From positions 1 through 55,285 of the forward strand of contig NZ_STGY01000077.1 of the NCBI RefSeq assembly GCF_004912275.1: a stretch of 55,285 nt of DNA. Direction: 5' to 3'. Source of the DNA: Glycomyces buryatensis (lineage in GTDB: Bacteria; Actinomycetota; Actinomycetes; Mycobacteriales; Micromonosporaceae). Made by a program: the position numbers and the translations under genes. Positions within the stretch are counted from its first letter, which is position 1. Every line of letters begins with the position of its first letter. Shown here in pieces: positions 25,719-37,236 of this stretch. The notes beneath the pieces were generated by a model. It was not told where the DNA came from, did no database searches, and saw only the letters and a program-made list of their open reading frames with translations.

Positions 25719-28058
25719 TCATTCGACGCAGTTGTGGACATCGCTGGTGGCCGAGGCGATCACGATGTCAACGGCCCCGTCGGCGGCGGTGAGGTGGACG
25801 GCGTTGACGGTCAGGCCGTGATCCGCGCCGGACACCGGTTCCTGTTCATTGACGACGAGCTTCGCCGCTCCGCCCAGGTCGACCGTCGCATTGGCTTCGC
25901 CGGTGATCTCGACGGCGTCTCCGCCGACCCTCAGTGTCAGGTCGGTGGCGCCGTCCGCCGACCCACCCGCGTCGCAGGTGCTGGTCGAGCGGGCGGTGGC
26001 GCCTTCGATCTCGATCACGGGCAGGCCCGGCAGACCGATTTCGGCGTTCTGAACGCTGGTGGTCGACGTCGAGGTGCCGGGCGCGAGGCTGGTCGTCACC
26101 TGCGGGCACACGCTTTCGGCACTGATGACGAGAGTCGATACGTCAGCCACGCAGCCGGGGTCGTTCTCGGTGGCGTCGGCAGTGCGGATCGGCCCGGTAT
26201 CCGGGGTCGGTTCCAGCCCCGCACCGAGATCGAGGAGGTCGACCTCGGCCGACAGTCCGAAGGCTCGCCCGGTGTAGTACTCCAGCAGCACCGTGTCATC
26301 CACACTGGATGATTCGTAGTAGTCGTCGCCGTCGAAGGAGAGGTTGACCGGAACCGTCGCCTCCTCGTTCAGCGGCTGGTCCACCGATTCGATCTCGCAC
26401 GCGGCCTCGCCGTCGCCGTTCGTCACGGCATCGCAGGATTGGCGGTCGTCGCCCTCACCGAGCGCCAGTGTCACCGACCGATCCGCGACGGGCGGGCCAT
26501 CGTGCGTCTCCTCGGTGAGGATCCCGGAGAGCTCGGTGGGTGTGCCATTGGCAACGCGTTCCGGGCCGGTGTAGCGCAGCGCCGTCTCCTGTTTGGAGAC
26601 CGTGAACGAGACCGTGTCTTGGCTGGAGGCGAGGTCGGAGGACCCGCCGAAGCTCGCGGTCAAGGTGGTCTGCCCCGGCCGCTGGGTCGGCGTCAATGCA
26701 CAGGCGGCGACGCCTTCTGCGTCGGTGGTCGCGCCGCAGGACTGCGATCCGCCACCGGAACCTAGTTCGAAATCGACCCGCTCGCCCGAGACCGGCCCAT
26801 CGCCGTCGGTCAACCGGGCCGACGCGGTGAACTCATCATGGAAGTCGGCCTCGGTGGGGCCGGTGTAGGAAGTGGTCGACCCGGGCAGGTCTCCGTCGTC
26901 GCCGTCATCGTCGTCGCCGTCCGATCCGAGCTGACCGACGTGGATGTGCTCGACCTCGTTGGCTGCGTCCCCGTCAGCGTATTCCTGCGTTCCGGACTCG
27001 AACGCCAAGTACACCTCGTCGCCGTTCCTGCCGATGCCTTCGGACATGCTGGGGGCGCTGAAGCAAGCGGAGGCGAGCTTGAATAGCTGACCGTGGGGCG
27101 GGCCGAAATAGATGTTCTCGCCCATGTCCTCTTCATCCACACGGTAGAGGTAGCTGCGCTGCTTTCCTCCTGTCGTGTGATCGGGGCCGACACTGAAGTA
27201 GTAGTCACCGTCGACGACAGCCATGCCCTGGGTGCCAAGCGGGACAACGTACTCGTTGCCGATCTGCACCAGCACTCCGCCTTCGCCGATCTCATATTGC
27301 CTCATGATTGGGGCCAGGAGATCATCCGATCGTTCGTAGCGTCCGGCATAGATGGTCTCCCCATCGGTGCCGAGCCACCCCGACCCCTCGACATCCTGAT
27401 CCCTGTAAGTGGCCGACGGCATGTCCTCCAAGGGAACTCCATTTTGGGCTCCTTCTTTAATGCCGTCCCTGAGTTGGTCCAGACCATACCGGCGAATGGA
27501 GACCGTGGGCTGTCCACTGCCCACGTATGCCCAGTCGCCGAGGACCACGATCCCGCCCAAATGCCCCTCAGTGGTCTTGACCGTGCCGATGGTCTTCCCG
27601 GTCTCGGGGTCGATGCCGTAGATGATGGAGTCGTAGCCGTCGCGGTAGGCGCCGACCAGTAGCAAATCCTTGCCTTGTCCATCCCAGTCGGGCCAGTAGG
27701 CCAGACCTTGCGGAATCCAGAAGCTCGTGCCACCGGGGGCCAGATCCCGCAGGAACGGCAGCGTGTCGTCATCCTCTCCGACCTGTGCGAATCGCTCGTT
27801 GTATTCGGCTGATGCCGACGCCGAGGGCGAGCCCTCCGGATTGGTGGGATAGAAGACTTCCCCTCCCGGCTCGGTTTCGCACGCGATCGTCCCTTGGGAG
27901 TCGACGTCGTCCTGCTCGACCGCCGCCGATTCCCATTCCGCCACATCGGCTTCCGGCGACTCCTCTGGCGCCGTGACGGCCAAGGACAGCACCAGCACAC
28001 CGCCCGCCACTACCGATACCGCCTTGCCTGCCAAGCGCCTCATCAAATCCCGCCCCAT
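25719..28058 (-). CDS. Secreted propeller / Ig-like repeat surface protein
   Basis: I choose the ATG at 28058 (GAAGG upstream), giving 779 residues; it opens a signal peptide (KAVSVVAGGVLVLSLAV). Residues about 75-345 look like a beta-propeller (repeated ...DLLLVGAYRDGYDSIIYGID, ...DGETIYAGR, ...GDYYFSVGPD). An Asp/Gly linker (GSDGDDDDGDDGD) follows near 375, then two Ig-like repeats of about 90 residues (TSYTGPTEADFHDEFTASAR and ALRYTGPERVANGTPTELSG starts), each with a conserved Cys pair. The last 170 residues (YTGRAFGLSAEVDLLDLG onward) resemble the choice-of-anchor P type tail of actinomycete exported proteins. No LPXTG motif. Role unknown; perhaps cell-surface or spore-coat. Confidence 0.75.
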   Translation of the reverse strand: MGRDLMRRLAGKAVSVVAGGVLVLSLAVTAPEESPEADVAEWESAAVEQDDVDSQGTIACETEPGGEVFYPTNPEGSPSASASAEYNERFAQVGEDDDTLPFLRDLAPGGTSFWIPQGLAYWPDWDGQGKDLLLVGAYRDGYDSIIYGIDPETGKTIGTVKTTEGHLGGIVVLGDWAYVGSGQPTVSIRRYGLDQLRDGIKEGAQNGVPLEDMPSATYRDQDVEGSGWLGTDGETIYAGRYERSDDLLAPIMRQYEIGEGGVLVQIGNEYVVPLGTQGMAVVDGDYYFSVGPDHTTGGKQRSYLYRVDEEDMGENIYFGPPHGQLFKLASACFSAPSMSEGIGRNGDEVYLAFESGTQEYADGDAANEVEHIHVGQLGSDGDDDDGDDGDLPGSTTSYTGPTEADFHDEFTASARLTDGDGPVSGERVDFELGSGGGSQSCGATTDAEGVAACALTPTQRPGQTTLTASFGGSSDLASSQDTVSFTVSKQETALRYTGPERVANGTPTELSGILTEETHDGPPVADRSVTLALGEGDDRQSCDAVTNGDGEAACEIESVDQPLNEEATVPVNLSFDGDDYYESSSVDDTVLLEYYTGRAFGLSAEVDLLDLGAGLEPTPDTGPIRTADATENDPGCVADVSTLVISAESVCPQVTTSLAPGTSTSTTSVQNAEIGLPGLPVIEIEGATARSTSTCDAGGSADGATDLTLRVGGDAVEITGEANATVDLGGAAKLVVNEQEPVSGADHGLTVNAVHLTAADGAVDIVIASATSDVHNCVE

Positions 28059-28174
28059 CGTGCGTTCGCCTTCAGCCCGATGGAGTTTCGATCCATCGAC
28101 TCGCCTCAATCCGTACTATAGGGGAATTGCCCTCATTTCGGGGTACGCCGTGTTGTGCTGCGGCGAGCGCGGAT

Positions 28175-29470
28175 TTACAACCAGCCCCAGCAGGCCGTGA
28201 AGGTGTGCTCGGGGAAGTCCGGGTTGGTCCAGTTGTACCAACCCCAACCGTTGCACCAGCTTTCCGAGTCGACGTCCTCGCTGGTGCGGCCGGTGAGGTA
28301 GACATTGCCGCTGGAGCAGTCCGAGACGAACTCGAAGTATTCGTAGTCGCCGGTCATGCTCATGCAGTGGTCCATCTCCGCATAACCGATGTCCCCGCCC
28401 GGATAGATCATCTGGAGGCACAGCACGACATCCAGATAGGTCTCACTCGTGGTGTAACTGATCGCGTGGTTGTAGTAGGTCGATTCCGAGCACATGCCCA
28501 TATCCGACTGGCCTTCCAGGCGCTCCAGCACCCGGAACGCTCCGTCCTCGCAGCCGATCGTCCCCCATGCCGATCCGGTCTCATTGGGACCGTATACGCA
28601 TTCGTCCACTTGGGCTTGATAGGCGTCGTCGCCGTCGATGGCGATGTAACTCAGGCACAGCACCCGGGAGGCCGCGGTCGAGGTGACGGCCTTGTTCGCG
28701 TTCTCGACGGAGTCGCAGGACGCCAGGTCGGAGGTGCCCTCGAAGATGTCGACCGTCTCGAACGACCCGGCCCCGCAGGAGGTCGGCTCGATGTCGGCGC
28801 TGTACTCGTCGCCGTAGTCGACGAAGCAGTCCCCCACCACGGCCGCCTCCACCGGGTCCAGGGGTTCGGTCTCCTCCTCCTCGGTCCACGGTTCGTCGGT
28901 TTCGGGATCGGTGTCGGTCAGGTCGGTCGAGGAGAAGTCGTCGCCGCCGGTGTCAGCGTCGCTCTCGTTGCCGCTCAAGGCGACGCCCGTGATGAGCACC
29001 GTGGCGGCCGCGATGACGATCGCGGCCCAGCCCTTGAAGGTCAACCCGAGGACCGTCGTCAGGCCGGTGCCCGAATCGCCGGGAACCGGCATGGTGAAGT
29101 CCGCGACGGGGACGTCGGCGGTGAGGCCCGAATCCGGGTCGAAGCCGAAGCCGGGCGCCTCTTCCGAGGGCACGTGCATCTCCGGTTGCGGGTCGGCCCC
29201 GTCCATGCCGGGCTCGAATCCGAAGCTCGCGTTCGGCCTTACCGTGTCGTCATTGTCGTCGCGGTCCGATCTGGATTCGGATCGGCGCCCGGAGCCGCCT
29301 GGGCGTCCCAGGTCGGCGGTCCGGTCGTCCGAGTCGCGATCCGTTTCGCGGTGGTCCTGGTCGGCCTCGTAGCCGGAGCTCGAGTCGGAGGATCGGTCCG
29401 GTTCGGGTGGAGGCTGCGAGGAGCCCTGGCTTGAGTCGGAGGAGCTGTAGCTCGAGTCGTTTGAGTCCAT
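28175..29470 (-). CDS. Membrane protein with three extracellular Cys-repeats
   Basis: 431 residues. A low-complexity Ser/Asp/Arg rich cytoplasmic part (1-140) is followed by one membrane segment (GWAAIVIAAATVLITGVAL, about 147-165), an acidic linker and three repeats of about 65 residues: GDCFVDYG...PTSC...LASC...VLCLSY; VDECVYG...IGC...MGMC...VLCLQM; MDHCMSM...VSDC...ESWC...TACWGW. Each repeat has four cysteines in the same order. This is the layout of actinomycete septum-formation/LppU-like extracellular domains. The gene is upstream of, and in line with, the propeller protein. Confidence 0.75.
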   Translation of the reverse strand: MDSNDSSYSSSDSSQGSSQPPPEPDRSSDSSSGYEADQDHRETDRDSDDRTADLGRPGGSGRRSESRSDRDDNDDTVRPNASFGFEPGMDGADPQPEMHVPSEEAPGFGFDPDSGLTADVPVADFTMPVPGDSGTGLTTVLGLTFKGWAAIVIAAATVLITGVALSGNESDADTGGDDFSSTDLTDTDPETDEPWTEEEETEPLDPVEAAVVGDCFVDYGDEYSADIEPTSCGAGSFETVDIFEGTSDLASCDSVENANKAVTSTAASRVLCLSYIAIDGDDAYQAQVDECVYGPNETGSAWGTIGCEDGAFRVLERLEGQSDMGMCSESTYYNHAISYTTSETYLDVVLCLQMIYPGGDIGYAEMDHCMSMTGDYEYFEFVSDCSSGNVYLTGRTSEDVDSESWCNGWGWYNWTNPDFPEHTFTACWGWL

Positions 29471-29546
29471 GCGGAGAGCATGGGAGGGACGGTCCCCGAT
29501 CGGTCACGGATCAATCCCCGACCTCGCCCCGCCGACGACATGAGAA

Positions 29547-29573
29547 CACCGGCCGCAATCGATGCGGCCGGTG
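29547..29573 (-). terminator. Terminator of glycyl-tRNA synthetase gene
   Basis: Perfect 11-bp arms CACCGGCCGCA and TGCGGCCGGTG around a 5-base loop, starting 16 bases after the synthetase stop on the minus strand, followed by TTCTCAT. It lies between two minus-strand genes and so probably isolates the synthetase transcript. Confidence 0.75.
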
Positions 29574-29588
29574 GAAGCGCAGGGCCGG

Positions 29589-32579
<2,991 letters not shown>

Positions 32580-32748
32580 GGTACTCACCTCGAATTCAGT
32601 ACGGAATCCAGAACGCGAGTCCCCTCGCACGGCACCTGGATGGAGTCGCTCACGGGGCATGCTATCGGGACCGGCCTCAAATTCGTCGGCCGGGTCGAAG
32701 GCTGAAGCGACCCGGCCACGAGGACGTCCCGTGCCGCATTCGCGACCC

Positions 32749-33498
32749 CTAATCAGCGGGGTTTGGGAGCCTGGTGTCGCCCGCGGGGAGGCGGACCGCC
32801 GCCTCGATGAGTTTCGCGACTTCCGCTGCGGGAACCGGGGTGCCGGAGGTCTGCCCCACCCAAGTGAGGAAGTCCGCGACGCCCTCGGCGGGCATTTCCT
32901 CCAGGTACGGCTTTACGTACACCGGGGTCTCCGGCGCGCTGCGCCAGCTCTCGGCGAGGGTTCCCGCGTCCACGGTGTCCCAGCCGAGGGCGTCGAGCAG
33001 CCGGTCCGCCTCGGCCTTCGCTGCGGCGTCGTCGCCCGAGATGGGCAGCGCGCTGCGGTCGTCCGCGCCCGCGGGCCGGGCCAAGCTGACGATGTGGCTG
33101 AATGCGATGTTGTTGAAGGCCTTGACGACCCGTGCCCCAGCGAGGTGGCGTTGCAGCAGCTCGCTGGAGGTCAGCTCGCCCGCATCCAGTTCGGCGAGGT
33201 GGCCGTCGCGCTGCGGGTAGTAGTTCGAAGTGTCCAGCACGGTCTTGCCCTCCAGCGCCTCGACGGGGAGCCGGTCGAAGGCACTCAGCGGGACGGCCGC
33301 CACCACCAGGTCCGCTCCAACGGCGGCCTCGGCGGGGGTGGCCGCGCGGGCCTGGGCGCCCAGGTCCGCGACGAGGTCGGTGAGCGTCTCGGGGCCGCGC
33401 GAGTTGCTGAGGACGACCTCGAAACCCTCCGCGATGGCAAGGCGCGCAACGGCGGTGCCGATCATGCCGCTGCCGATGAATCCGATGGTTCCGGGCAT
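32749..33498 (-). CDS. F420H2:NADP oxidoreductase-like (NPD family) protein
   Basis: 249 residues opening with TIGFIGSGMIGTAVARLA, the GxGxxG Rossmann motif of the NADP oxidoreductase coenzyme F420-dependent family. LSNSRGPETL supplies the Ser/Arg that binds the NADP phosphate; VVKAFNNI and DTSNYYPQRDG are typical blocks. The enzyme would move hydride between NADP and F420 or act as an NADPH-dependent reductase. It is divergent from the XRE regulator 125 bases away, which may control it. Confidence 0.85.
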   Translation of the reverse strand: MPGTIGFIGSGMIGTAVARLAIAEGFEVVLSNSRGPETLTDLVADLGAQARAATPAEAAVGADLVVAAVPLSAFDRLPVEALEGKTVLDTSNYYPQRDGHLAELDAGELTSSELLQRHLAGARVVKAFNNIAFSHIVSLARPAGADDRSALPISGDDAAAKAEADRLLDALGWDTVDAGTLAESWRSAPETPVYVKPYLEEMPAEGVADFLTWVGQTSGTPVPAAEVAKLIEAAVRLPAGDTRLPNPAD

Positions 33499-33623
33499 TG
33501 CTTCGCTCCATTCGTTCGGGACTTCGGTTTCTCTGACGAAGCTTGGCTCGGCCAGGTCGGTCCTGCCAGGGTCGGGTTCTGCGTACTCACGGCGTGATCA
33601 CCCAGCCGGAGTACGGTTTCCGC

Positions 33624-34457
33624 ATGGACTACCGGACCGAGTTGCGGGAGTTCCTCAAGTCGCGGCGGGCCCGCCTGCGACCGGGGGACGTTGGGCTGCA
33701 TGACCATGGCAGGGCGCGCCGGGTCGCGGGGCTGCGGCGCGAGGAGCTGGCCCAGCTGGCGAGCGTCAGCATCGCCCACTACACGCGGCTGGAGCAGGGC
33801 CGCGGCGACCAGGTCTCGGACGAAGTGCTCGACTCGATCGGCGCGGCGCTGCGGCTGGACGCCGACGAGCTGGCCTATTTCCACTCGATCGCGCGCCGTC
33901 CCCGACCGTGTGCGGATTCCGGGGAACATGCGGAGGAAGTGCCGACGGGGCTGCGTTTCCTACTGGAGTCGCTGCCGATCACTCCCGCGCTGCTCGTCGG
34001 TCCGCACACCCAGATCGTCGGTTGGAACGACCTCGCCGTCGCCGTCTTCGGGGACTTCCCCGCGCTGCCGCCCGAGCACCGCACGCTCTCGCATCTCCTG
34101 TTCGCGGAGTCGGGCACGCGCGAGCTGTACGGCGAGGGATGGGAGCGGGCGGCCCGGGATCACGTGGCGCACTTGCGGTTCCTGTACGGGCGCTATAGCG
34201 GGGACGTCGCGATCACGGCGCACATCGAGGCCTTGCGGGTGCTCAGCGCCGACTTCGCGCGAATGTGGGCGGAGCATCCGGTCGCGCAGTTGCGAACTCG
34301 GTCCTATGTGCTGCACCATCCGGTCGTGGGCGAGCTGACCCTGCACGGCGAGCGCATCTCCTTGCCCGACAGGCCGTCCTGTTACGGCATGGACCTGTTC
34401 GCCGCCGAGCCGGGTTCGGTCTCGGAGCAGGCATTGCGCAAGCTCGGGGACCAATAG
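33624..34457 (+). CDS. XRE-family regulator with MmyB-like ligand domain
   Basis: 277 residues from the ATG at 33624. The helix-turn-helix (about 8-75) shows FLKSRRARLRPGDVGL, RRVAGLRREELAQLASVSI and HYTRLEQGRG, the usual pattern of actinomycete HTH regulators whose C-terminus is a PAS-like MmyB domain (here about 100-265; LLVGPHTQIVGWNDLAVAVF, SYVLHHPVVGELTLHGERIS). Such genes typically sit divergent from a reductase or dehydrogenase that they regulate, as here with the F420-type reductase gene. Confidence 0.92.
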   Translation: MDYRTELREFLKSRRARLRPGDVGLHDHGRARRVAGLRREELAQLASVSIAHYTRLEQGRGDQVSDEVLDSIGAALRLDADELAYFHSIARRPRPCADSGEHAEEVPTGLRFLLESLPITPALLVGPHTQIVGWNDLAVAVFGDFPALPPEHRTLSHLLFAESGTRELYGEGWERAARDHVAHLRFLYGRYSGDVAITAHIEALRVLSADFARMWAEHPVAQLRTRSYVLHHPVVGELTLHGERISLPDRPSCYGMDLFAAEPGSVSEQALRKLGDQ

Positions 34458-34478
34458 GCGTAGGAGTCGATCAGAGGC

Positions 34479-35117
34479 CTATTCGGGGAGGCCGAGGACG
34501 ACGGGTCCACCTGCTTCGAAGCCGATTTCGACCCGCAGCGGACCGACGGTACCGGGGAACGTGCGCAGGCCGTTCGGCTCACCGCCGCACCAGGTTTCGA
34601 TCTCCTCTGCCGGTCCGGAGACGTCGATGCGGGTGATGCCGGTGGGTCGGCGGCGGTGCGCGGCGTCCAGCGGCGGCATGCCCTCGGGCCAGTGGATGGG
34701 GCACGGCAGGTAGCGGCGTTCGAAGTTCGCGCCGAAACCGGCCAGGACGTAGGGCGGGAAGCCGGGGCCCTCGGCGGGCACGTCCACCACGGACATCTCG
34801 TTGGCGGCGGCGACCTCCCGGAGCCGCAGCTCGTCCTCGAAGGCCACCAGCCAGGCCATCGCGACCATGGCCGCGTCAGGGTTCGCCTCGAACGCCTCCA
34901 GCTCGAACCGGAGCAGCGGCGGGGCGTCGGGGGCGGCTTCCTCGCCGTTCGGGTAGTGGATCTCCAATATCTGGTCGGACCGCAGAGGCACGACCAGGTT
35001 GGACAGTCCGAGTCCCGGCATGACGCGGCCTCTCGCGACGCCGAGGCCCGCCTCGCCGAGCACGCGTTCGGCATCGGCGCTGGACCGGGCCGCCAGCACG
35101 ACATGGTCGATCTCCAT
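34479..35117 (-). CDS. VOC-superfamily (glyoxalase-like domain) protein
   Basis: 212 residues from the ATG at 35117. It begins MEIDHVVLAARSSADAERVL, the first strand-helix unit with a metal-type His5, and has a glyoxalase_3-like layout (LGLSNLVVPL, LEIHYPNG). Two VOC modules are likely (about 1-125 and 125-212). Function unknown; members include dioxygenases and resistance proteins. The reading frame is open upstream through the LysR remnant, but that is best read as two separate former genes. Confidence 0.75.
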   Translation of the reverse strand: MEIDHVVLAARSSADAERVLGEAGLGVARGRVMPGLGLSNLVVPLRSDQILEIHYPNGEEAAPDAPPLLRFELEAFEANPDAAMVAMAWLVAFEDELRLREVAAANEMSVVDVPAEGPGFPPYVLAGFGANFERRYLPCPIHWPEGMPPLDAAHRRRPTGITRIDVSGPAEEIETWCGGEPNGLRTFPGTVGPLRVEIGFEAGGPVVLGLPE

Positions 35118-35330
35118 CAGATCCGCCTTCCATCCAGCAGCGGCTGGAACGCCTTGCGCGCCAGTCGATCGGTGTGTCAGAAGCCCATCCGGGCCATCCT
35201 CCGCCCCAACTCTATACTGACAATCATTGCCGATATAGCCGCGACCCGAACCGTCGACTGCTCCTGCCGACGTACTCCCCCATATTCGGGCCCGTCTCCC
35301 GGTGACCCGCTCGACTTCCCCGCTCGATCC

Positions 35331-36185
35331 GTTCCACAAGCGAGCTTTTGCGAGCAGGTGGTCGTGCAGGGTCGCCAGATCGGCGTCGACCATTGCGCCG
35401 GAACGGGTCGCCAGGTACAGGGTGTTGATCGGGGGGATCTCCGGTTCGAGCAGCGCGACGAGCTCGCCGCCGGCGAGGTCGTCGGCGCACAGGTACGTCG
35501 GCAGGACCGAGATTCCGCCGGCGCTCTTCACCACTGCCAGGACCCCGCGCAGGTCCGGCACCACCACCGCGGGCGCTCGAATGGACGCCGATGCGAAGAC
35601 ATCCCGCCAGTAGCGGCGAACGATCGGCAGGTATTCCGCGTATGCGATCAGCGGGAACTCCTCCAGCACCGCCGGCCCTTCTGCGGCGAGGCGGCCCGCC
35701 GGGATCCGGGCGCAGGCCTTCGCGGAGGCCACCAGCGCGAACTCCTCGTCCACCAACGCGGTCGCGGTGATCCCGCACATCCTGGGGCGAATGGTCGACA
35801 GCACGAGATCGAGTTCCCCGTCCGCGAGCCGCGCCAGCAGCTCGTCGGCCAGCCCGAAATCGAACCGCAGCCGCATGCCGTCGGCCACGAGATCGCCGAC
35901 GGCGGGCACCACCCGACTGGTGAGGAACTCGGCCGGACCACCGACGTGCAGCGGCTTACCCAGAGGCGGATTGCCGAAGTCGCGCTCCACGATCCGGTCC
36001 AGGTCGGCGATCGGTCCGCGGACCTCCCGGATATCGGTTTCGGAGATCGCCGCGCCGATGAGGATCAATCGGCACGTTTCGGAGAGCGGTTCGGATGTCC
36101 GCTCTCCGTTGCGCGATAGGGACGAGTGAAGCAGCGAATTGGAGCGAATACCAATAAGGAGGCTTTGATGGCGGCCAACGGAAAT
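35331..36185 (-). pseudogene. LysR-type regulator lacking its DNA-binding domain
   Basis: Residues from HVGGPAEFLTSRVVP to LLAKARLW form an intact LysR effector-binding domain (about 205 residues, with ALVASA, VVVPDLRGVLAVVKSAGGIS and LPTYLCADDLAGGELV). Upstream the frame continues to a stop at 36186-36188 and contains only a linker-like stretch (SLSRNGERTSEPLSET) with no helix-turn-helix. No ribosome binding site or good start is seen. The frame also has no stop at the normal LysR end and runs into the VOC gene. Best explained as a decayed regulator. Confidence 0.7.
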
Positions 36186-36239
36186 CTATAGATCCTGCGT
36201 ATCTCCCAGGCCGCCAATGGAATCAGGTCTGGACGAGGA

Positions 36240-36281
36240 AAAGCGGCATGGGACGACGCGAGCGTCGTCCCATGCCGCTTT
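36240..36281 (-). terminator. Strong intrinsic terminator of the siderophore importer operon
   Basis: Arms of 20 bp pair perfectly (AAAGCGGCATGGGACGACGC and its complement) around a GA loop. On the minus strand the stem ends in TTTTCC. It starts 13 bases after the binding-protein stop. Confidence 0.9.
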
Positions 36282-36294
36282 CGGGTTTCGGGCC

Positions 36295-37236
36295 TCAGGC
36301 GGCCAGGTACTGCTCTAGGTCGTCGAGGATCATGCCGGCGGCGGTGACGCCGATGCCGGTCATCCAGACCTCGTCGTCCACCGGGTGCGCCTTGCCGGCC
36401 TCGACCACCGACATCGACTCCCACAGCGCACCGGAGGCGGTCTCCTCCATCTGCGCGGCCGCGTCGTCGCCGTAGGCGCAGTAGAAGAGGACATCGCCGT
36501 CGGCGCTGTCGATCTCCTCAAGGGACAGCTCTCCGAAGCGACGGTCCTCGGCGCCCTCCATCACCTGGAGCTCGGGACGGCCGAGCCCAGTGTCGCCCAG
36601 GACGATGCCGGAGAACGAGTCAGGGCCGTAGTAGCGGACCATGTCGGGCATGAAGCGGACGATGCTCACCTCGGTCGCGGACAGGTCGCCCAGGCTCGCA
36701 CCGAATTCGGCGGCGCGGGTCTCATAGGCGTCCAGGAGTTCCTGCGCCTCCTCGCCCTTGCCCATGGCCTCGCCGTCGAGCAGGAAGTTCTCCTTCCAGG
36801 AGATGCCGACGTTCTCGGTGAACACGGTCGGGGCGATCGCGTCGAGCTCGTCGTAGAACTCCTCTTGGCGGAACTTCGAACCGAGGATCAGGTCGGGGTT
36901 CAGGCCCTCGATGGCCTCCAGGTCGGGCGAGGTGAGGGTGCCGACGACGGTCACGTCCGAGAGGTCGCCGAGGTAGGTCGGCAGCGTGGTCTCGTCGGTC
37001 TGAGCCGCGCCAATCGGGGTGACGCCGAGGGACAGGGCGGTGTCGATCTTGTCGGTGTCGAGCACGACGACGCGTTCGGGCGCGACGGGGACCTCCGTGG
37101 TGCCCATTGCGTGCTCGATCGAGCGGGTCTCCCCCTCCGCCTCGTTGCGTTCGGCGGCCGGGTCAGAGGTGCCGCACGCGCTCAAGGCGAGCGCGCAGGC
37201 CGAGGCCAGGCCGGCGGCCAGCAGCGTTCTTCTCAT
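36295..37236 (-). CDS. Ferric siderophore ABC importer, binding lipoprotein
   Basis: 313 residues with a lipoprotein signal (MRRTLLAAGLASACALALSA, Cys21). The mature protein has the helical-backbone FepB/FecB class layout: VPVAPERVVVLDTDKIDTAL, then IEGLNPDLILGSKFRQEEFY, then the long interdomain helix (GKGEEAQELLDAYETRAAEF) and the C-terminal WMTGIGVTAAGMILDDLEQYL. It should bind a ferric siderophore at the cell surface. Its start lies inside the end of the upstream permease gene (74-base overlap), so it is translated from the same mRNA. Expression probably follows iron through the box at 39337. Confidence 0.93.
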   Translation of the reverse strand: MRRTLLAAGLASACALALSACGTSDPAAERNEAEGETRSIEHAMGTTEVPVAPERVVVLDTDKIDTALSLGVTPIGAAQTDETTLPTYLGDLSDVTVVGTLTSPDLEAIEGLNPDLILGSKFRQEEFYDELDAIAPTVFTENVGISWKENFLLDGEAMGKGEEAQELLDAYETRAAEFGASLGDLSATEVSIVRFMPDMVRYYGPDSFSGIVLGDTGLGRPELQVMEGAEDRRFGELSLEEIDSADGDVLFYCAYGDDAAAQMEETASGALWESMSVVEAGKAHPVDDEVWMTGIGVTAAGMILDDLEQYLAA

